A stretch of 64,000 nt of DNA from Desulfovibrio mangrovi (GCF_026230175.1 NZ_CP104208.1:620001-684000), one strand, 5' to 3'; positions 54,504-63,842 are shown, numbered from the stretch's first letter. Made by a program: numbers and translations. The notes: generated by a model from the letters alone, not told the origin.

Positions 54504-57116
54504 ATGGCCAGATTGTCCTCACTGCTTAGCAAACTCCCGCAGTTCAAGGAAGCCCGAATGGTGGCGGCCGGTTATGGCCTTTGGACAAGCTGGGATGGTG
54601 ATCTGAACCTTTCCATTACCCAGACTCTTCAGGATTACGGTGGGTTGCTACTTGCTAACGAACGCGATCAGGCCGTCTGGTTTTTCTTTTCCACAGATGT
54701 TTTTCTTGCGCTTGCCCGTCTGGAAATATGGGGGAAGTTCAATAAACTGCCCGTATTTGCACAGATATTTCCTGCCAAACTGCTTTTCAGCAGTAAGCGT
54801 GAAATTAATCTTTCCGTTGATACGGTGATATCGGCCCAGACCTCCATCGTACCGGAGGATCTGGAAATATGGGTTCATCCCAAGGCTCGAGAAGATGGCA
54901 AAGGTCTTCCCGGCTTTTCATTTGTGGAGACCAAGCCCTATACCGGCCTTGCTTCCCTTCACTGGTTCCTCTTCCACGCGGACCCGCGGTTGCCGTATCA
55001 GTCTCAACTGGGTTGGTATGGGGTGCTGAAGCCGCTGGGCAATCCTCTGGAAAAGGGATTTCAAGCTGGTTGGCGAGAATTCTTCAAGGAAATTGAAGAG
55101 ATATTTCAGCGACTCAAGATCAAGTTCATGCTGTTTGAGAACTATGTGTTCTTTCAGCTTGAAAATTTGCGCACGCTCCGCTTGTGGTGCAAGGATTATC
55201 TGACCGCCATCGCCTCGTTGAAGGAATCAAACCCTGAGCGTTACTGGCCCTGTGTACAGGCATTGGTGGACCGCAAGGGGCTCAACTTCAATAACGAGCT
55301 GCACAAGAAAGTACGCCTTGACTGGGATCAGCTGGTGCCTGATTTCCCGCATATGAGTTACCGCAACGCCTATCTCATGGGCGAAGGTTTCGAGGTTCAC
55401 GATACGCGTTTCAACGTGGAATCGAGCAGCGTGGACGACTGGTGCAATATCAACATGTCCACCCTGGGCGAGGATGCGGTGGGCATGCTGCCCGTTGTCA
55501 TTTCCAACAGGCTTGTAGCCGGGGCGAACAACCACTGCTTCTACTGCGGCATGCGGACGCATGAACCTGCCGCCTGTCCCACGCGAAGGCTGGAAGAGTT
55601 GGACTTGGGGATTTGGCGGAAGGTTGCCGCCATGGATTTTGATACCTTCAATTCCGGCTTCAAGGGTATTGAAGATGCCCTTCAGGGCGACGTGCATGAA
55701 GGTATTGCAGCCATCATGGGACGGGATGGGTTGGATAGCCTGATTCTCAAGTCCGTTTTCGCTGTCACCGATACCTTTCAACTGCGTATGATGCGGCGCA
55801 TGTGGCTTGCGCGCGGCAAGGATTATCCTGCCGGGATAGAAGATCAGGCCCCCCGCGACGAAAATCCTGTCTGGGGTGTGCTGAATACCCTGTTGGCGGG
55901 TGAGCATATCCATGCCGAAAAGGAACTGCAGCAGATTCAGATCCGCTATCCCAGAGACTTCCGGTCCCGTACCATCAACGGCTTCATCGCCATGGAGCGC
56001 GGTGACCTTGTCCGTGCCCAGCAGCTGTGGAAGGAGGCGGAATCCTTCTGCACTTCGCCGTTGCTGCAGGCCTATCACGTATTCCTGCAGGCGAGAAACC
56101 TCGAAATACAGGGGCGTTTTCAGCAGGCAAGCAACATGTACAAGCAGGTCATGCGTCTTTGTCCCATGTGGCTTGAGGCGTTGTATCGACAGGCCGTGTG
56201 TCAGGTGAAGATGGGCTTTGCCGATCAGGCTATGGGATTCCTGCTGGGGCTGATTGAAAAAGACCCCAACATGTTCAATCGCGTGTTACTGGATCCTGAA
56301 ATGGAGCGTGGCCACATTCAGATTCTGTCTTCCCTTAATATTCCATGGACCGAAGCCGAAACACAGGCCGGAAGGATGCGTGAAGGGCTTGAGAAGCTGC
56401 GGCTGGATATTGCCATGTGGTTCCCTGAGGAGCACCCCTTTGCGGAGCAGGCATCGGCCCGTATAAGCCGTCTGCTGCAACTGGCGGAGGTGAAGAATTT
56501 TGTATCCTTCATGGGGCTGGTGCAGGGGCGTGAGCGCATTGATCGCGACTTGCAGATCCGCGTGAATCAGGAAGCCAGAGATCTGAAACAGAAGTTCAAA
56601 TACTTCATGGACCGGCTTACGTACATACGCGACGAGGCCGCATGGTTCCCCTTCCCGAAGATCCTGATGGAATTCAACAAGCAGTACAACCTGTGCGCCG
56701 CCAACCTCAACTGGGCCCTGAAGACCCATTTTCAGGTGGCGGAAACCTTCAAGCGTGCGCAGAAGATGGCAGAGCAGGAGGAGGAACGGCTTGTTCTGCT
56801 CGAGGGCAGGCTGCGGTTCCTTCGTGTGGTGCGCGATGCCACGTTGTTCATGCTTATTTTGGGCAAGACGTTCTTCTGGCTGGAACTGGCCTTTCTGCTG
56901 CTCACTCTCGTTGGCTTGCCGCTGACCATTTACTACGGGCAGACCAGTGGCGCGGAATGGGCCACTGGCTTGCTTGTGAAGCAGAAATGGCAGATTCAGA
57001 AGGGGCTTATCATCATTCTTTCCGTGTTCGCTCTTGGCTTGGCCGCTTTGCGGACAGCCGTGGTGTTCGAGAAAACCCGTGAAAAGCTGTTCCGAAAGGC
57101 CAGAGGACAGGGCTAA
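54504..57116 (+). CDS. Large membrane-anchored TPR protein with a CCHC zinc knuckle
   Basis: An 870 aa protein of no recognised full-length family. The N-terminal 330 residues are a soluble region rich in Trp and Phe. At residues 345-358 lies CFYCGMRTHEPAAC, exactly Cys-x2-Cys-x4-His-x4-Cys, the retroviral-type zinc knuckle. TPR-like repeats follow (about 465-600: VWGVLNTLLAGEHIHAEKELQQI and ALYRQAVCQVKMGFADQAMGFLLGLI). A helical segment (about 640-780) leads to two membrane helices near 780-812 and 833-855, and a short basic cytosolic tail. GGGATAGATA precedes the ATG. Such a TPR protein probably tethers partners at the membrane; the knuckle suggests RNA or DNA contact. Function unknown. Confidence 0.8.
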   Translation: MARLSSLLSKLPQFKEARMVAAGYGLWTSWDGDLNLSITQTLQDYGGLLLANERDQAVWFFFSTDVFLALARLEIWGKFNKLPVFAQIFPAKLLFSSKREINLSVDTVISAQTSIVPEDLEIWVHPKAREDGKGLPGFSFVETKPYTGLASLHWFLFHADPRLPYQSQLGWYGVLKPLGNPLEKGFQAGWREFFKEIEEIFQRLKIKFMLFENYVFFQLENLRTLRLWCKDYLTAIASLKESNPERYWPCVQALVDRKGLNFNNELHKKVRLDWDQLVPDFPHMSYRNAYLMGEGFEVHDTRFNVESSSVDDWCNINMSTLGEDAVGMLPVVISNRLVAGANNHCFYCGMRTHEPAACPTRRLEELDLGIWRKVAAMDFDTFNSGFKGIEDALQGDVHEGIAAIMGRDGLDSLILKSVFAVTDTFQLRMMRRMWLARGKDYPAGIEDQAPRDENPVWGVLNTLLAGEHIHAEKELQQIQIRYPRDFRSRTINGFIAMERGDLVRAQQLWKEAESFCTSPLLQAYHVFLQARNLEIQGRFQQASNMYKQVMRLCPMWLEALYRQAVCQVKMGFADQAMGFLLGLIEKDPNMFNRVLLDPEMERGHIQILSSLNIPWTEAETQAGRMREGLEKLRLDIAMWFPEEHPFAEQASARISRLLQLAEVKNFVSFMGLVQGRERIDRDLQIRVNQEARDLKQKFKYFMDRLTYIRDEAAWFPFPKILMEFNKQYNLCAANLNWALKTHFQVAETFKRAQKMAEQEEERLVLLEGRLRFLRVVRDATLFMLILGKTFFWLELAFLLLTLVGLPLTIYYGQTSGAEWATGLLVKQKWQIQKGLIIILSVFALGLAALRTAVVFEKTREKLFRKARGQG

Positions 57117-57256
57117 CGGTTCTGGCACCGATGGACGTACGGTTCAGGTGCCGCATCCTCTCCCTAATCTGCCCTTGTAATTGCCACTGCAGGTGAAGCC
57201 GTCTGGCTTTTCCCGTGGTCACTTATTCGGCGAACTCTGTCCGGCGTGTCCTGTTG

Positions 57257-58144
57257 TCAGGCTGCCGCCCAGATAGACCGTACTTCCTGAATAAGCGCGG
57301 CAATGAGAGGATCATCCTTTCTGGCCGTGAGGCAGGCTATGCTGAGCGGTACGCTGAGCGGTTCATCCCACGCCCCTGCCAGACCTTCCGTTTCCAGCAG
57401 TTCCGCCATGTCTCTCCGCAGGATGGACGCGCCTTTGCCATTGGCCACCATCTCCCTGACAATGGCTTCATCCAGAGCATCCGCAACGGGGTGGGGCTTT
57501 ACACCGTGTTCGGCCATCCTGTCGGCAACAAGCTTGTGGAAAGGGCAGTCGCAGGTTGTCCAGAGCCACGGCAGTTCCGCCAGGGTTTTCCATGTGAAGT
57601 CGGACACCTTGTCCACCCGCTTGAGAAAGCGGGTGGGAATGACCACGGCCAGCGGCACGTCGGCCAGAAAGGTTTCCGAGATGCCTTCATCGCGGCTGAT
57701 GCCGAAGCGGAAACCCGCATCCAGAACCCGTTCATGCAGCAGGCTGGTTGTAGCCAGCGTCTGCGAGGTGATGAACTCAAGCATGAGGGCGGGATAGAGC
57801 TTTTCCATCCGGGAATCGAGCGTTCGCATGCGCAGAAAGAGGGGGTCTGTGTTCAGCCCTATGGTTAGCGATCCGCTCAATTCCGTATTCAACCTGCCCG
57901 CCGCGACTTTCATGGAGTCTGCGGCATCCAGTATCATGCGTGCCTGACTGAGCAGTGTCTTGCCGTTTACGGTTAGCTGCATGCCCCGCGCCTTCCGTTC
58001 GAAAAGGATGACGCCGAGGGATTCTTCCAGTCCGCGAATCTGTGTGCTGAGCGCGGATTGGCTTATATGCAGCACCCGTGCCGCCTTTGTCAGATTCTGC
58101 TCCCGGGCGACACACACGAATGAACGAAGCTGATTGAGTTCCAC
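57257..58144 (-). CDS. LysR-family transcriptional regulator
   Basis: A 295 aa protein. The GTG at 58144 is used because GGGAGGT lies 3 bases upstream; the frame extends further without a site. The helix-turn-helix is LTKAARVLHISQSALSTQIRGLEESLGVILFER. The C-terminal effector-binding domain covers about 90-290. It is divergent from the permease gene and separated by an inverted repeat that could be its operator, so it probably controls that permease. The inducer is unknown. Confidence 0.9.
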   Translation of the reverse strand: MELNQLRSFVCVAREQNLTKAARVLHISQSALSTQIRGLEESLGVILFERKARGMQLTVNGKTLLSQARMILDAADSMKVAAGRLNTELSGSLTIGLNTDPLFLRMRTLDSRMEKLYPALMLEFITSQTLATTSLLHERVLDAGFRFGISRDEGISETFLADVPLAVVIPTRFLKRVDKVSDFTWKTLAELPWLWTTCDCPFHKLVADRMAEHGVKPHPVADALDEAIVREMVANGKGASILRRDMAELLETEGLAGAWDEPLSVPLSIACLTARKDDPLIAALIQEVRSIWAAA

Positions 58145-58200
58145 GCAACCTCCCTTGGCGTTGCTTGAGCCCTCGGATCGGGGTTGGAGCTGAGTTGCAT

Positions 58201-58227
58201 GCAGCGTTCTGCAGAACAGAATGCTGC
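58201..58227. promoter_or_regulatory. Inverted-repeat operator between LysR and permease genes
   Basis: GCAGCGTTCTG (58201-58211) and CAGAATGCTGC (58217-58227) form an 11-base inverted repeat with one mismatch and a 5-base spacer. It lies in the divergent promoter region, a usual place for LysR sites. Confidence 0.55.
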
Positions 58228-58306
58228 CTTCGGATAATTCTGTTGGAAAGAATGCTCCTGACCGGGCCATACTGCAAAAACATCATGTATTGCAAGGAGT
58301 GGCGTT

Positions 58307-59566
58307 GTGAAGAATGGCAAACTGGGTCCTTTCATGCTGAGCGGATTGATGGTCGGTCCGGTGCTCGGTTCCGGCATATTCATTCTGCCGCCTCTGGTGC
58401 AGCAAGCGGCGGGAGAATGGGCCGTTCCCGCATGGCTGGTAACCGTGTTCCTGAACGCCGTGTTCGCCTTTGTATTCGGTTTTCTCTCCATTCAGTTTCC
58501 GGGCAACGGCGGGGTGGCAGATGCAATTGCCCATGTGTTCGGAGCCAGAGCCAAACGGCTTGCTTCGTATTATCTCATCTCCGCAGTCATATTCGGTCCT
58601 GCGGCGGTGTTGCTGACCATTGCGCAGTATCTGCCCCTGCCGTGGCTGGATACAGTTCCCGGAGGGCGCATGGGAGTGGCGCTTTGTCTGGTTCCTTTCG
58701 GCTTCATCCTGTTGCTGCAGCGTATCCGTGCCATAGGCACTATCGCACTTGTGGTTTCATCCGTATCGGCTGTGCTGCTCTTCGCAGGCAGTGTGCTGGT
58801 CGTGCTTACCTATGGAGAGGGCATGCCCCTTGTTCCGCGTCCGGCCAGCTTCGACGCGGGCGTTTTCGGTCACAGCTTGCTTATGCTGTTCTGGATCATC
58901 GTGGGGTGGGAGGTGGTGGGGAACTACAGCGGCGATGTTGATGGCCCGAAGCGGACCATCCCCCGTGCGGTCATGGGCAGCGTGGCGGCCGTTACAGCCG
59001 TTGAGCTGTGTGTTGCCTTTGCCATGCAGGCACAGGCGGTACCGCAGCAGGCGGGGTATGGCGTAGCGCGGATGCTGTATCCCATGTTCGGACCGTATGG
59101 TGGCCTTGTATGCTCTCTGCTTGTGACAGCCTTGTGCGTGACGACATACCTGATGTTTGTGGGTGGTGTGGCCCGTCTTATGGCCTCTCTTGCCGATGAC
59201 GGTGCGCTGCCTGCGGCGTTCGGCAAAACAAGGGGCGGCGTGCCGGTTGTCTCTGTGGCCGCCCTGTGCCTGATGCAGGCAGGATCGCTGGTGGCTTGTC
59301 TGTCCGGTCTTGCCCGTCTGGAGTCGCTTGTGGCCATTGCCAGCGGCTTCTTTCTTGCCAATGCGCTGATAGGCATCGGCACTGGAATCGTCATGCTGTC
59401 ACGCATGTGGAAGCGCGTCTGTGCAGCCTTGCTGGCAGTGGTGCTGCTTGTCGTGTTCGGGCAGTCGGAATGGTTTGTCCTGTTTGCAGTGGGCGTATTG
59501 GCCATCTGGTGTTTGAAGCCGGTTTCGCGTGTGGTTTCCGGTGAGGAATCCGTGACAGGCAGATAG
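58307..59566 (+). CDS. APC-superfamily amino acid permease (YjeH-like)
   Basis: A 419 aa protein with about 12 membrane helices. The N terminus MLSGLMVGPVLGSGIFILPP has the glycine-rich G-S-G-I-F substrate motif of APC permeases. The start is GTG at 58307 with AAGGAG 7 bases upstream. The shape is closest to YjeH-type amino acid exporters. It is probably controlled by the divergent LysR gene, a common arrangement for amino acid efflux. Direction of transport is inference. Confidence 0.85.
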   Translation: MKNGKLGPFMLSGLMVGPVLGSGIFILPPLVQQAAGEWAVPAWLVTVFLNAVFAFVFGFLSIQFPGNGGVADAIAHVFGARAKRLASYYLISAVIFGPAAVLLTIAQYLPLPWLDTVPGGRMGVALCLVPFGFILLLQRIRAIGTIALVVSSVSAVLLFAGSVLVVLTYGEGMPLVPRPASFDAGVFGHSLLMLFWIIVGWEVVGNYSGDVDGPKRTIPRAVMGSVAAVTAVELCVAFAMQAQAVPQQAGYGVARMLYPMFGPYGGLVCSLLVTALCVTTYLMFVGGVARLMASLADDGALPAAFGKTRGGVPVVSVAALCLMQAGSLVACLSGLARLESLVAIASGFFLANALIGIGTGIVMLSRMWKRVCAALLAVVLLVVFGQSEWFVLFAVGVLAIWCLKPVSRVVSGEESVTGR

Positions 59567-59650
59567 ATTTTTTCTGCAAGGAGAAGGACATTCCTCTCGT
59601 GAGGTTTACATCCTGACGGTGAGGTCTTACAGTGCCTTCGATCTGTGCCG

Positions 59651-59662
59651 GTTTGATCAAAC
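59651..59662. promoter_or_regulatory. Palindrome upstream of rubrerythrin
   Basis: GTTTGATCAAAC is a perfect 12-base palindrome about 120 bases before the rubrerythrin gene. It could be a regulator site; the regulator is unknown. Confidence 0.4.
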
Positions 59663-59700
59663 GGTCAAATACGTGCGCAGTACAGCGCATGTTGAACAGG

Positions 59701-59740
59701 TTGCCCTCTGCGGTTGGTTTAGCAGCCGTATGCAGGGCAA
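59701..59740 (+). promoter_or_regulatory. Leader hairpin upstream of rubrerythrin
   Basis: TTGCCCTCTGC and TGCAGGGCAA pair across a 20-base region. It lies 43 bases before the start codon with no T-run, so it is not a terminator. It may stabilise the mRNA. Confidence 0.35.
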
Positions 59741-59782
59741 TGCTCCAAGTGAAAACGCCACTACCGACAGGAGTCACTGACA

Positions 59783-60361
59783 ATGTCCAAGTCCATCAAG
59801 GGAACCCGTACGGAGCAGAACCTGCTGAAGTCCTTTGCAGGTGAATCTCAGGCCCGCAATCGTTACACCTACTTTGCCGCAATCGCCCGCAAGGAAGGCT
59901 ATGTACAGATTTCTCATATCTTTGAAGAAACCGCTGACCACGAGAAGGAACACGCCAAGCGCATGTTCAAATTCCTTGAAGGCGGCGAGGTGGAGATTAC
60001 CGCAACCTATCCCGCAGGCAAGCTCGGCACCACGCTGGAGTGCCTGAAGGCTGCTGCGGACGGTGAACACGAAGAGTTTGTTTCCCTGTATCCTGAATTT
60101 GCCCGCATTGCCGACGAAGAAGGCTTGCCCGACGTGGCGGAAATGTATCGCAGCATCTGCGTGGCAGAGGAATACCATGAAGAGCGCTACCGTGCGTTGA
60201 TCAAGAATATCGAAACCGGTCACGTGTTCCGCAAGGACTCCGAAATCGTGTGGCGTTGCCGTAACTGCGGCTACAACCATAAGGGAAGCGAAGCACCTGT
60301 TCAGTGTCCGGCATGCGTGCATCCGCAGGCCCATTTTGAAGTCAAGGCGACCAACTGGTAG
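59783..60361 (+). CDS. rbr: Rubrerythrin
   Basis: A 192 aa protein. The diiron domain (about 1-145) carries SFAGESQARNRY, FEETADHEKEHAK, and later ICVAEEYHEERYR with the metal-binding Glu and His. The C-terminal rubredoxin domain has WRCRNCGY and CPACVHPQAHF, two CxxC motifs binding one iron. Rubrerythrin reduces hydrogen peroxide to water, protecting anaerobes. ACAGGAG lies upstream of the ATG. It stands alone with its own leader and terminator. It is a hallmark of Desulfovibrio-type bacteria. Confidence 0.97.
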   Translation: MSKSIKGTRTEQNLLKSFAGESQARNRYTYFAAIARKEGYVQISHIFEETADHEKEHAKRMFKFLEGGEVEITATYPAGKLGTTLECLKAAADGEHEEFVSLYPEFARIADEEGLPDVAEMYRSICVAEEYHEERYRALIKNIETGHVFRKDSEIVWRCRNCGYNHKGSEAPVQCPACVHPQAHFEVKATNW

Positions 60362-60405
60362 CAGCCTGTGTTGTGAAAAGGCGGAAACTCTGCCTATGGA
60401 ATTGG

Positions 60406-60436
60406 AAAAGCCGGAAGCGTATGCTTCCGGCTTTTT
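60406..60436. terminator. Bidirectional intrinsic terminator after rubrerythrin
   Basis: AAAAGCCGGAAGC, loop GTAT, GCTTCCGGCTTTTT. Confidence 0.88.
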
Positions 60437-60493
60437 GTTTCATGTAGCCTTGGGGATTGCTCGTCTTGCAGGATGAGGTTTCTGCCTGCCGAA

Positions 60494-62224
60494 CTATTCT
60501 CCGCGCAGTTCGTTCAGATGCGTACGGGCGAATTCGATGGATGGATCGATGTCCAGTGCGGCCGTCAGGTATTCCTCGGCCTCGGCACGCTGGTCAAGGA
60601 ACTTGCAGCACAGCCCGAGGTTGGCAAGGTCGATGGCCGAGCCCTTGTCCAGATCCTTGATGAGCGTGCGGAAGTCGTCCGCGGCTTCGGCGTACATGCC
60701 CAGTTTGAAGCGTGTGACGCCGCGGAAGTTGAAGTATTCCTTCATTTCGGGGCACAGCGCCACGGCGCGGTCCAGACCGGACAGGGCTGCTTGCCAGTCT
60801 TCTTTCAGCGTATGGCAATAGCCGCTGTAGAAGGCGGCCAGCCCCTGCGCATCGGCTTCGGGCTGCAGCGGTTCGGCCTGTTCGAAGAAGGTGCAGGCCT
60901 CGTCAAAGGCTTCTGCGCGCAGGGCGAGCATGCCCTTGAAGAAGGGCAGGAAGTGGGCGTTGGGATAGATGTCTTCCAGCGCAGACAGTCCTCGTGCTGC
61001 CGTGGGAGCGTCGCATTCTTCGCTGAGAATGCGGCCCACAAAGAGGCCGAGGCTGGCGTTCTTGTCGCGTTCGCGGAACTGGAAGCCGGGAACGATGTTG
61101 TAGTTGGCGGAAACGTTCAGTTCCGGATTGGTGGTCTGAATGGAGAAGAGGCTGTAGCCTTGCGTCTGCAGACCGCGAACGAGCGCCATGAGTTCTTCGT
61201 AGATGTCGCCGTTTTCCACCGTGGGCAGTTCATCAAGATTGACCTGCGGGCCATCCAGCAGCCAGCCCAGTTCCTCCGTGCGTGCGTACTTGGGCAGGCC
61301 GGAGGCTTCGTAGCAGGCTCCGGATTCAAAGTCGCCTGCAAGCTGGGCTACTTCTGTCAGGGCTCGTACGGCGGCCTTGACGGGGGAGGAGGCTGTGCCG
61401 GCGGTATAGACGATCTCCGACTGGTAGGGGAAGGTGGCCGGGTCCCATGCAATGGCAGCGACTGTGGGGACGGGCATGCCCTGCGAGAAGTCCTTGAGGA
61501 TGACGACAATGCCGTTATCCGTGAACTTGCTGTAGAGATTCACCAGCACCGGATCGGTGAAGGAAGCGGGGCTGATGGTGGGCACGGGCTTGCCTGCGCG
61601 GTCTATGACGCAGCAGACATGGCGTTCCACCAGTTCGCAGGCTCCCTGAAAGATGGATTCCTCATCGGTGTTGCCCGCGGATGAGCCGTTGAATTCGCCC
61701 AGCTTGCGGAACCAGTCCAGCGGAATGATGCGCTCTTCGCCGGTGTGAACGTCCGTGGCGGGACAGAACCACCATTCGGTCAGATCCATCACGCGGGCGG
61801 CTTTATCATGAGGCAGCGATTCGGAGACGGACTGCAGAATAACGTCCATGCCGATCAGTTTGTCGCCAAAGCGCGTTGCCGCTTCCGTCCAGGTGCAGCG
61901 TACCATGTCTGGTTTGCGTTCCCAGAAGGTCCAGTAGCTGTAGCGCTCCATCAGCTCCATCAGGGCAGAGGCTTCGGCCTGCTCCACGGAAGCGCCTTTG
62001 CCCATCTGCTTGCGGGTGGGCATGAACTTGCGGGCGTCCGCACCGCATACGGAAAGAAAGACGGGGATATCAAGGCGACCCGTGTCGATACGGCGGGTTT
62101 CCGCCAGAATCTGTGTTTCCAGTTCGGCGAGGCGGGCTTTCACGCGGGCCACGGTCTCTCCGGGAGTCATGACCTTGTCCTGATCGGCGGTGTAGTGCTT
62201 GGGGCAACTTGAAAGTCGTATCAT
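60494..62224 (-). CDS. ycaO: YcaO-domain protein with C-terminal TPR region (E. coli YcaO type)
   Basis: A 576 aa protein, close to the 586 aa of E. coli YcaO. The YcaO ATP-binding motifs are ASALMELMERYSYW near residue 85 and SSAGNTDEESIFQGACELVERH near 185, which supply the Glu residues that bind Mg-ATP. The C-terminal part (about 410-570) is TPR-like helical repeats (AAFYSGYCHTLKEDWQAAL, FNFRGVTRFKLGMYAEAA). E. coli YcaO assists methylthiolation of ribosomal protein S12. No peptide precursor or cyclodehydratase partner is nearby, so it is not a TOMM cluster. It is coupled to the preceding methyltransferase with one base between. Confidence 0.85.
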   Translation of the reverse strand: MIRLSSCPKHYTADQDKVMTPGETVARVKARLAELETQILAETRRIDTGRLDIPVFLSVCGADARKFMPTRKQMGKGASVEQAEASALMELMERYSYWTFWERKPDMVRCTWTEAATRFGDKLIGMDVILQSVSESLPHDKAARVMDLTEWWFCPATDVHTGEERIIPLDWFRKLGEFNGSSAGNTDEESIFQGACELVERHVCCVIDRAGKPVPTISPASFTDPVLVNLYSKFTDNGIVVILKDFSQGMPVPTVAAIAWDPATFPYQSEIVYTAGTASSPVKAAVRALTEVAQLAGDFESGACYEASGLPKYARTEELGWLLDGPQVNLDELPTVENGDIYEELMALVRGLQTQGYSLFSIQTTNPELNVSANYNIVPGFQFRERDKNASLGLFVGRILSEECDAPTAARGLSALEDIYPNAHFLPFFKGMLALRAEAFDEACTFFEQAEPLQPEADAQGLAAFYSGYCHTLKEDWQAALSGLDRAVALCPEMKEYFNFRGVTRFKLGMYAEAADDFRTLIKDLDKGSAIDLANLGLCCKFLDQRAEAEEYLTAALDIDPSIEFARTHLNELRGE

Positions 62225-62225
62225 G

Positions 62226-62945
62226 CTATTTGGCTCGCAATCTGTGGATGGTAAACAGGGCGCGGTCTGCGCTGTCTTCGTTTCCTGCGGTGGTTTTGGC
62301 GCCTACGGTCTGTTCCTGCATGCGGAAATCACGCTCTGCAAGCTTGAAGAATTTCTTGGCCTTGCGGCGGTAGTCCTTAGCAAGGATCGCCTCCGCTTCG
62401 GGACGCTTTGCGAGGTGGTGGTTGATGAACTTGACCAGCGCACGGTGCAGGGGCTCAAGATACAGAATCTCGGCTCCCACGATGTAGTCGAAGCTGCGAT
62501 CCATGCGGGTGGTCTGGATGTCTACCTTGCGGACGGAGACCCGGTCTTCCATGCCGTTCTGCAGTACGTTGATACGTGCAAAGAGCAGTGCGTCTTCGTT
62601 GATGTCCGAAATCACCACCTCGGAAAAGCCCTGTGTGGCGGCTATGAGGCCAGTTACGCCGCAGCCTGCGCCTATTTCCAGCAGGGATTTGTCTTTGGAG
62701 GGGGCATGGCGCAGAAAGTGGCCCAGCATGAAGGCGGCAGGCCATATCTTGGCCCAGAGTGGCAGAGCGCTCAAAGCGTCTTCCTTGATGGTGGGAACAA
62801 GGTTGTCGAGATATTCCTTCATGTTCTGCACCTGCAGAACCTCGATTTGGGCATCTCCCACGGCCAAAGGCTCGAACGCAACCTCAAAGCGTTGACGGGC
62901 CATATCAAGTAGTTCGTCCAGCGGTGCATCCAGACGGTATTGCAT
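62226..62945 (-). CDS. SAM-dependent methyltransferase, protein-lysine-like (METTL21/PrmA-like)
   Basis: A 239 aa protein. The start at 62945 has AAGGA about 6 bases upstream; the frame goes on to 63020 without a site. Motif I is SLLEIGAGCGVTGLIAATQG, with VVISDINEDALLFARIN next (motif II acidic Asp) and FDYIVGAEILYLEPLHRAL later. LPLWAKIWPAAFMLGHFL just before motif I is typical of METTL21-type protein methyltransferases. It is directly upstream of, and coupled to, the YcaO gene. A shared protein target is plausible but unproven. Confidence 0.82.
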   Translation of the reverse strand: MQYRLDAPLDELLDMARQRFEVAFEPLAVGDAQIEVLQVQNMKEYLDNLVPTIKEDALSALPLWAKIWPAAFMLGHFLRHAPSKDKSLLEIGAGCGVTGLIAATQGFSEVVISDINEDALLFARINVLQNGMEDRVSVRKVDIQTTRMDRSFDYIVGAEILYLEPLHRALVKFINHHLAKRPEAEAILAKDYRRKAKKFFKLAERDFRMQEQTVGAKTTAGNEDSADRALFTIHRLRAK

Positions 62946-63215
62946 AGTGTTTCCTTGGCTATGTATAGGGGCCCGCAGCGGCAACCCCACGTCGCCGTTA
63001 GGCGGGCACACAGGGTTCATGCACTATGCGGAACGATTGTGCAAGGCACATGCTGGGAGAAGAAAGGGTAAACGGGTATGGGGTGCCTGGAGGGAGAACA
63101 GAATACTCTGGCAGGAGATGTTGCTGGCAGGGGGCTGACCTTGCTGCCTTTTTCTGATAGATGAAGTCATGGCGCCAGCCGCCGAAATGTAACAGCGAAT
63201 TACGCAGGAGAACTC

Positions 63216-63722
63216 ATGGAAAATCCGTACGTACTGCTCGAGACCACCTTGGGCGATATTCTCATAGAACTGCTGCCGGAAAGTGCGCCCAAGAGCGTAG
63301 CCAACTTCCTGCAGTATGTGGACGCCAAGCATTATGATTACACCATCTTTCACCGCGTTATCCGTGGTTTCATGATTCAGGGCGGAGGGTATGACAACCG
63401 CCTGCAGCGCAGAGAGGCACTGCCTCCTGTGGAGAACGAAGCCAAGGGCGGTCTTTCCAACCTGAAGGGTACCGTGGCTCTGGCCCGTGCCACGGAGAAG
63501 GACTCCGCCAGCGATGAATTTTTCATCAACGCGGAAGACAACCTCGACCTCGACCATATGGACGACACTGATGAGAACTACGGCTACACCGTGTTCGGTC
63601 GTGTTGTGGAAGGTATGGATGTCGTGAAGAAGATCAACTGGAAGGTTACCAAGCCCCGTAACGACTTTGACGACCTGCCGGTGGATGACATCGAGATCAT
63701 TTCCGCACGTCGGTTCGAATAG
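63216..63722 (+). CDS. ppiB: Peptidyl-prolyl cis-trans isomerase, cyclophilin type
   Basis: A 168 aa cytosolic protein. The cyclophilin motifs are TIFHRVIRGFMIQGGGY near residues 48-64 (catalytic Arg), GTVALARAT, and SASDEFFINAEDN. The end has YGYTVFGRVVEGMDVV. It catalyses proline isomerisation during protein folding. No signal peptide is present. CAGGAG lies upstream of the ATG. Confidence 0.94.
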   Translation: MENPYVLLETTLGDILIELLPESAPKSVANFLQYVDAKHYDYTIFHRVIRGFMIQGGGYDNRLQRREALPPVENEAKGGLSNLKGTVALARATEKDSASDEFFINAEDNLDLDHMDDTDENYGYTVFGRVVEGMDVVKKINWKVTKPRNDFDDLPVDDIEIISARRFE

Positions 63723-63748
63723 AATCAAGAAGAATAAGTGATGTATTC

Positions 63749-63775
63749 AAGGCGGTCTTCGGGCCGCCTTTTTTT
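63749..63775 (+). terminator. Intrinsic terminator after the cyclophilin gene
   Basis: AAGGCGG, loop, CCGCCTTTTTTT. Confidence 0.85.
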
Positions 63776-63842
63776 GTGCGTTGAGTGAGGCACCACCGCA
63801 GTTCGGGATAACGACGGGGGGCTGCAGCGTTCAGGCTAAAAC

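Noticed and set aside
60494-62945. TOMM (thiazole/oxazole) peptide biosynthesis cluster
   Set aside because: No precursor peptide, cyclodehydratase partner or dehydrogenase is present, and the protein matches the E. coli YcaO layout with a TPR tail.
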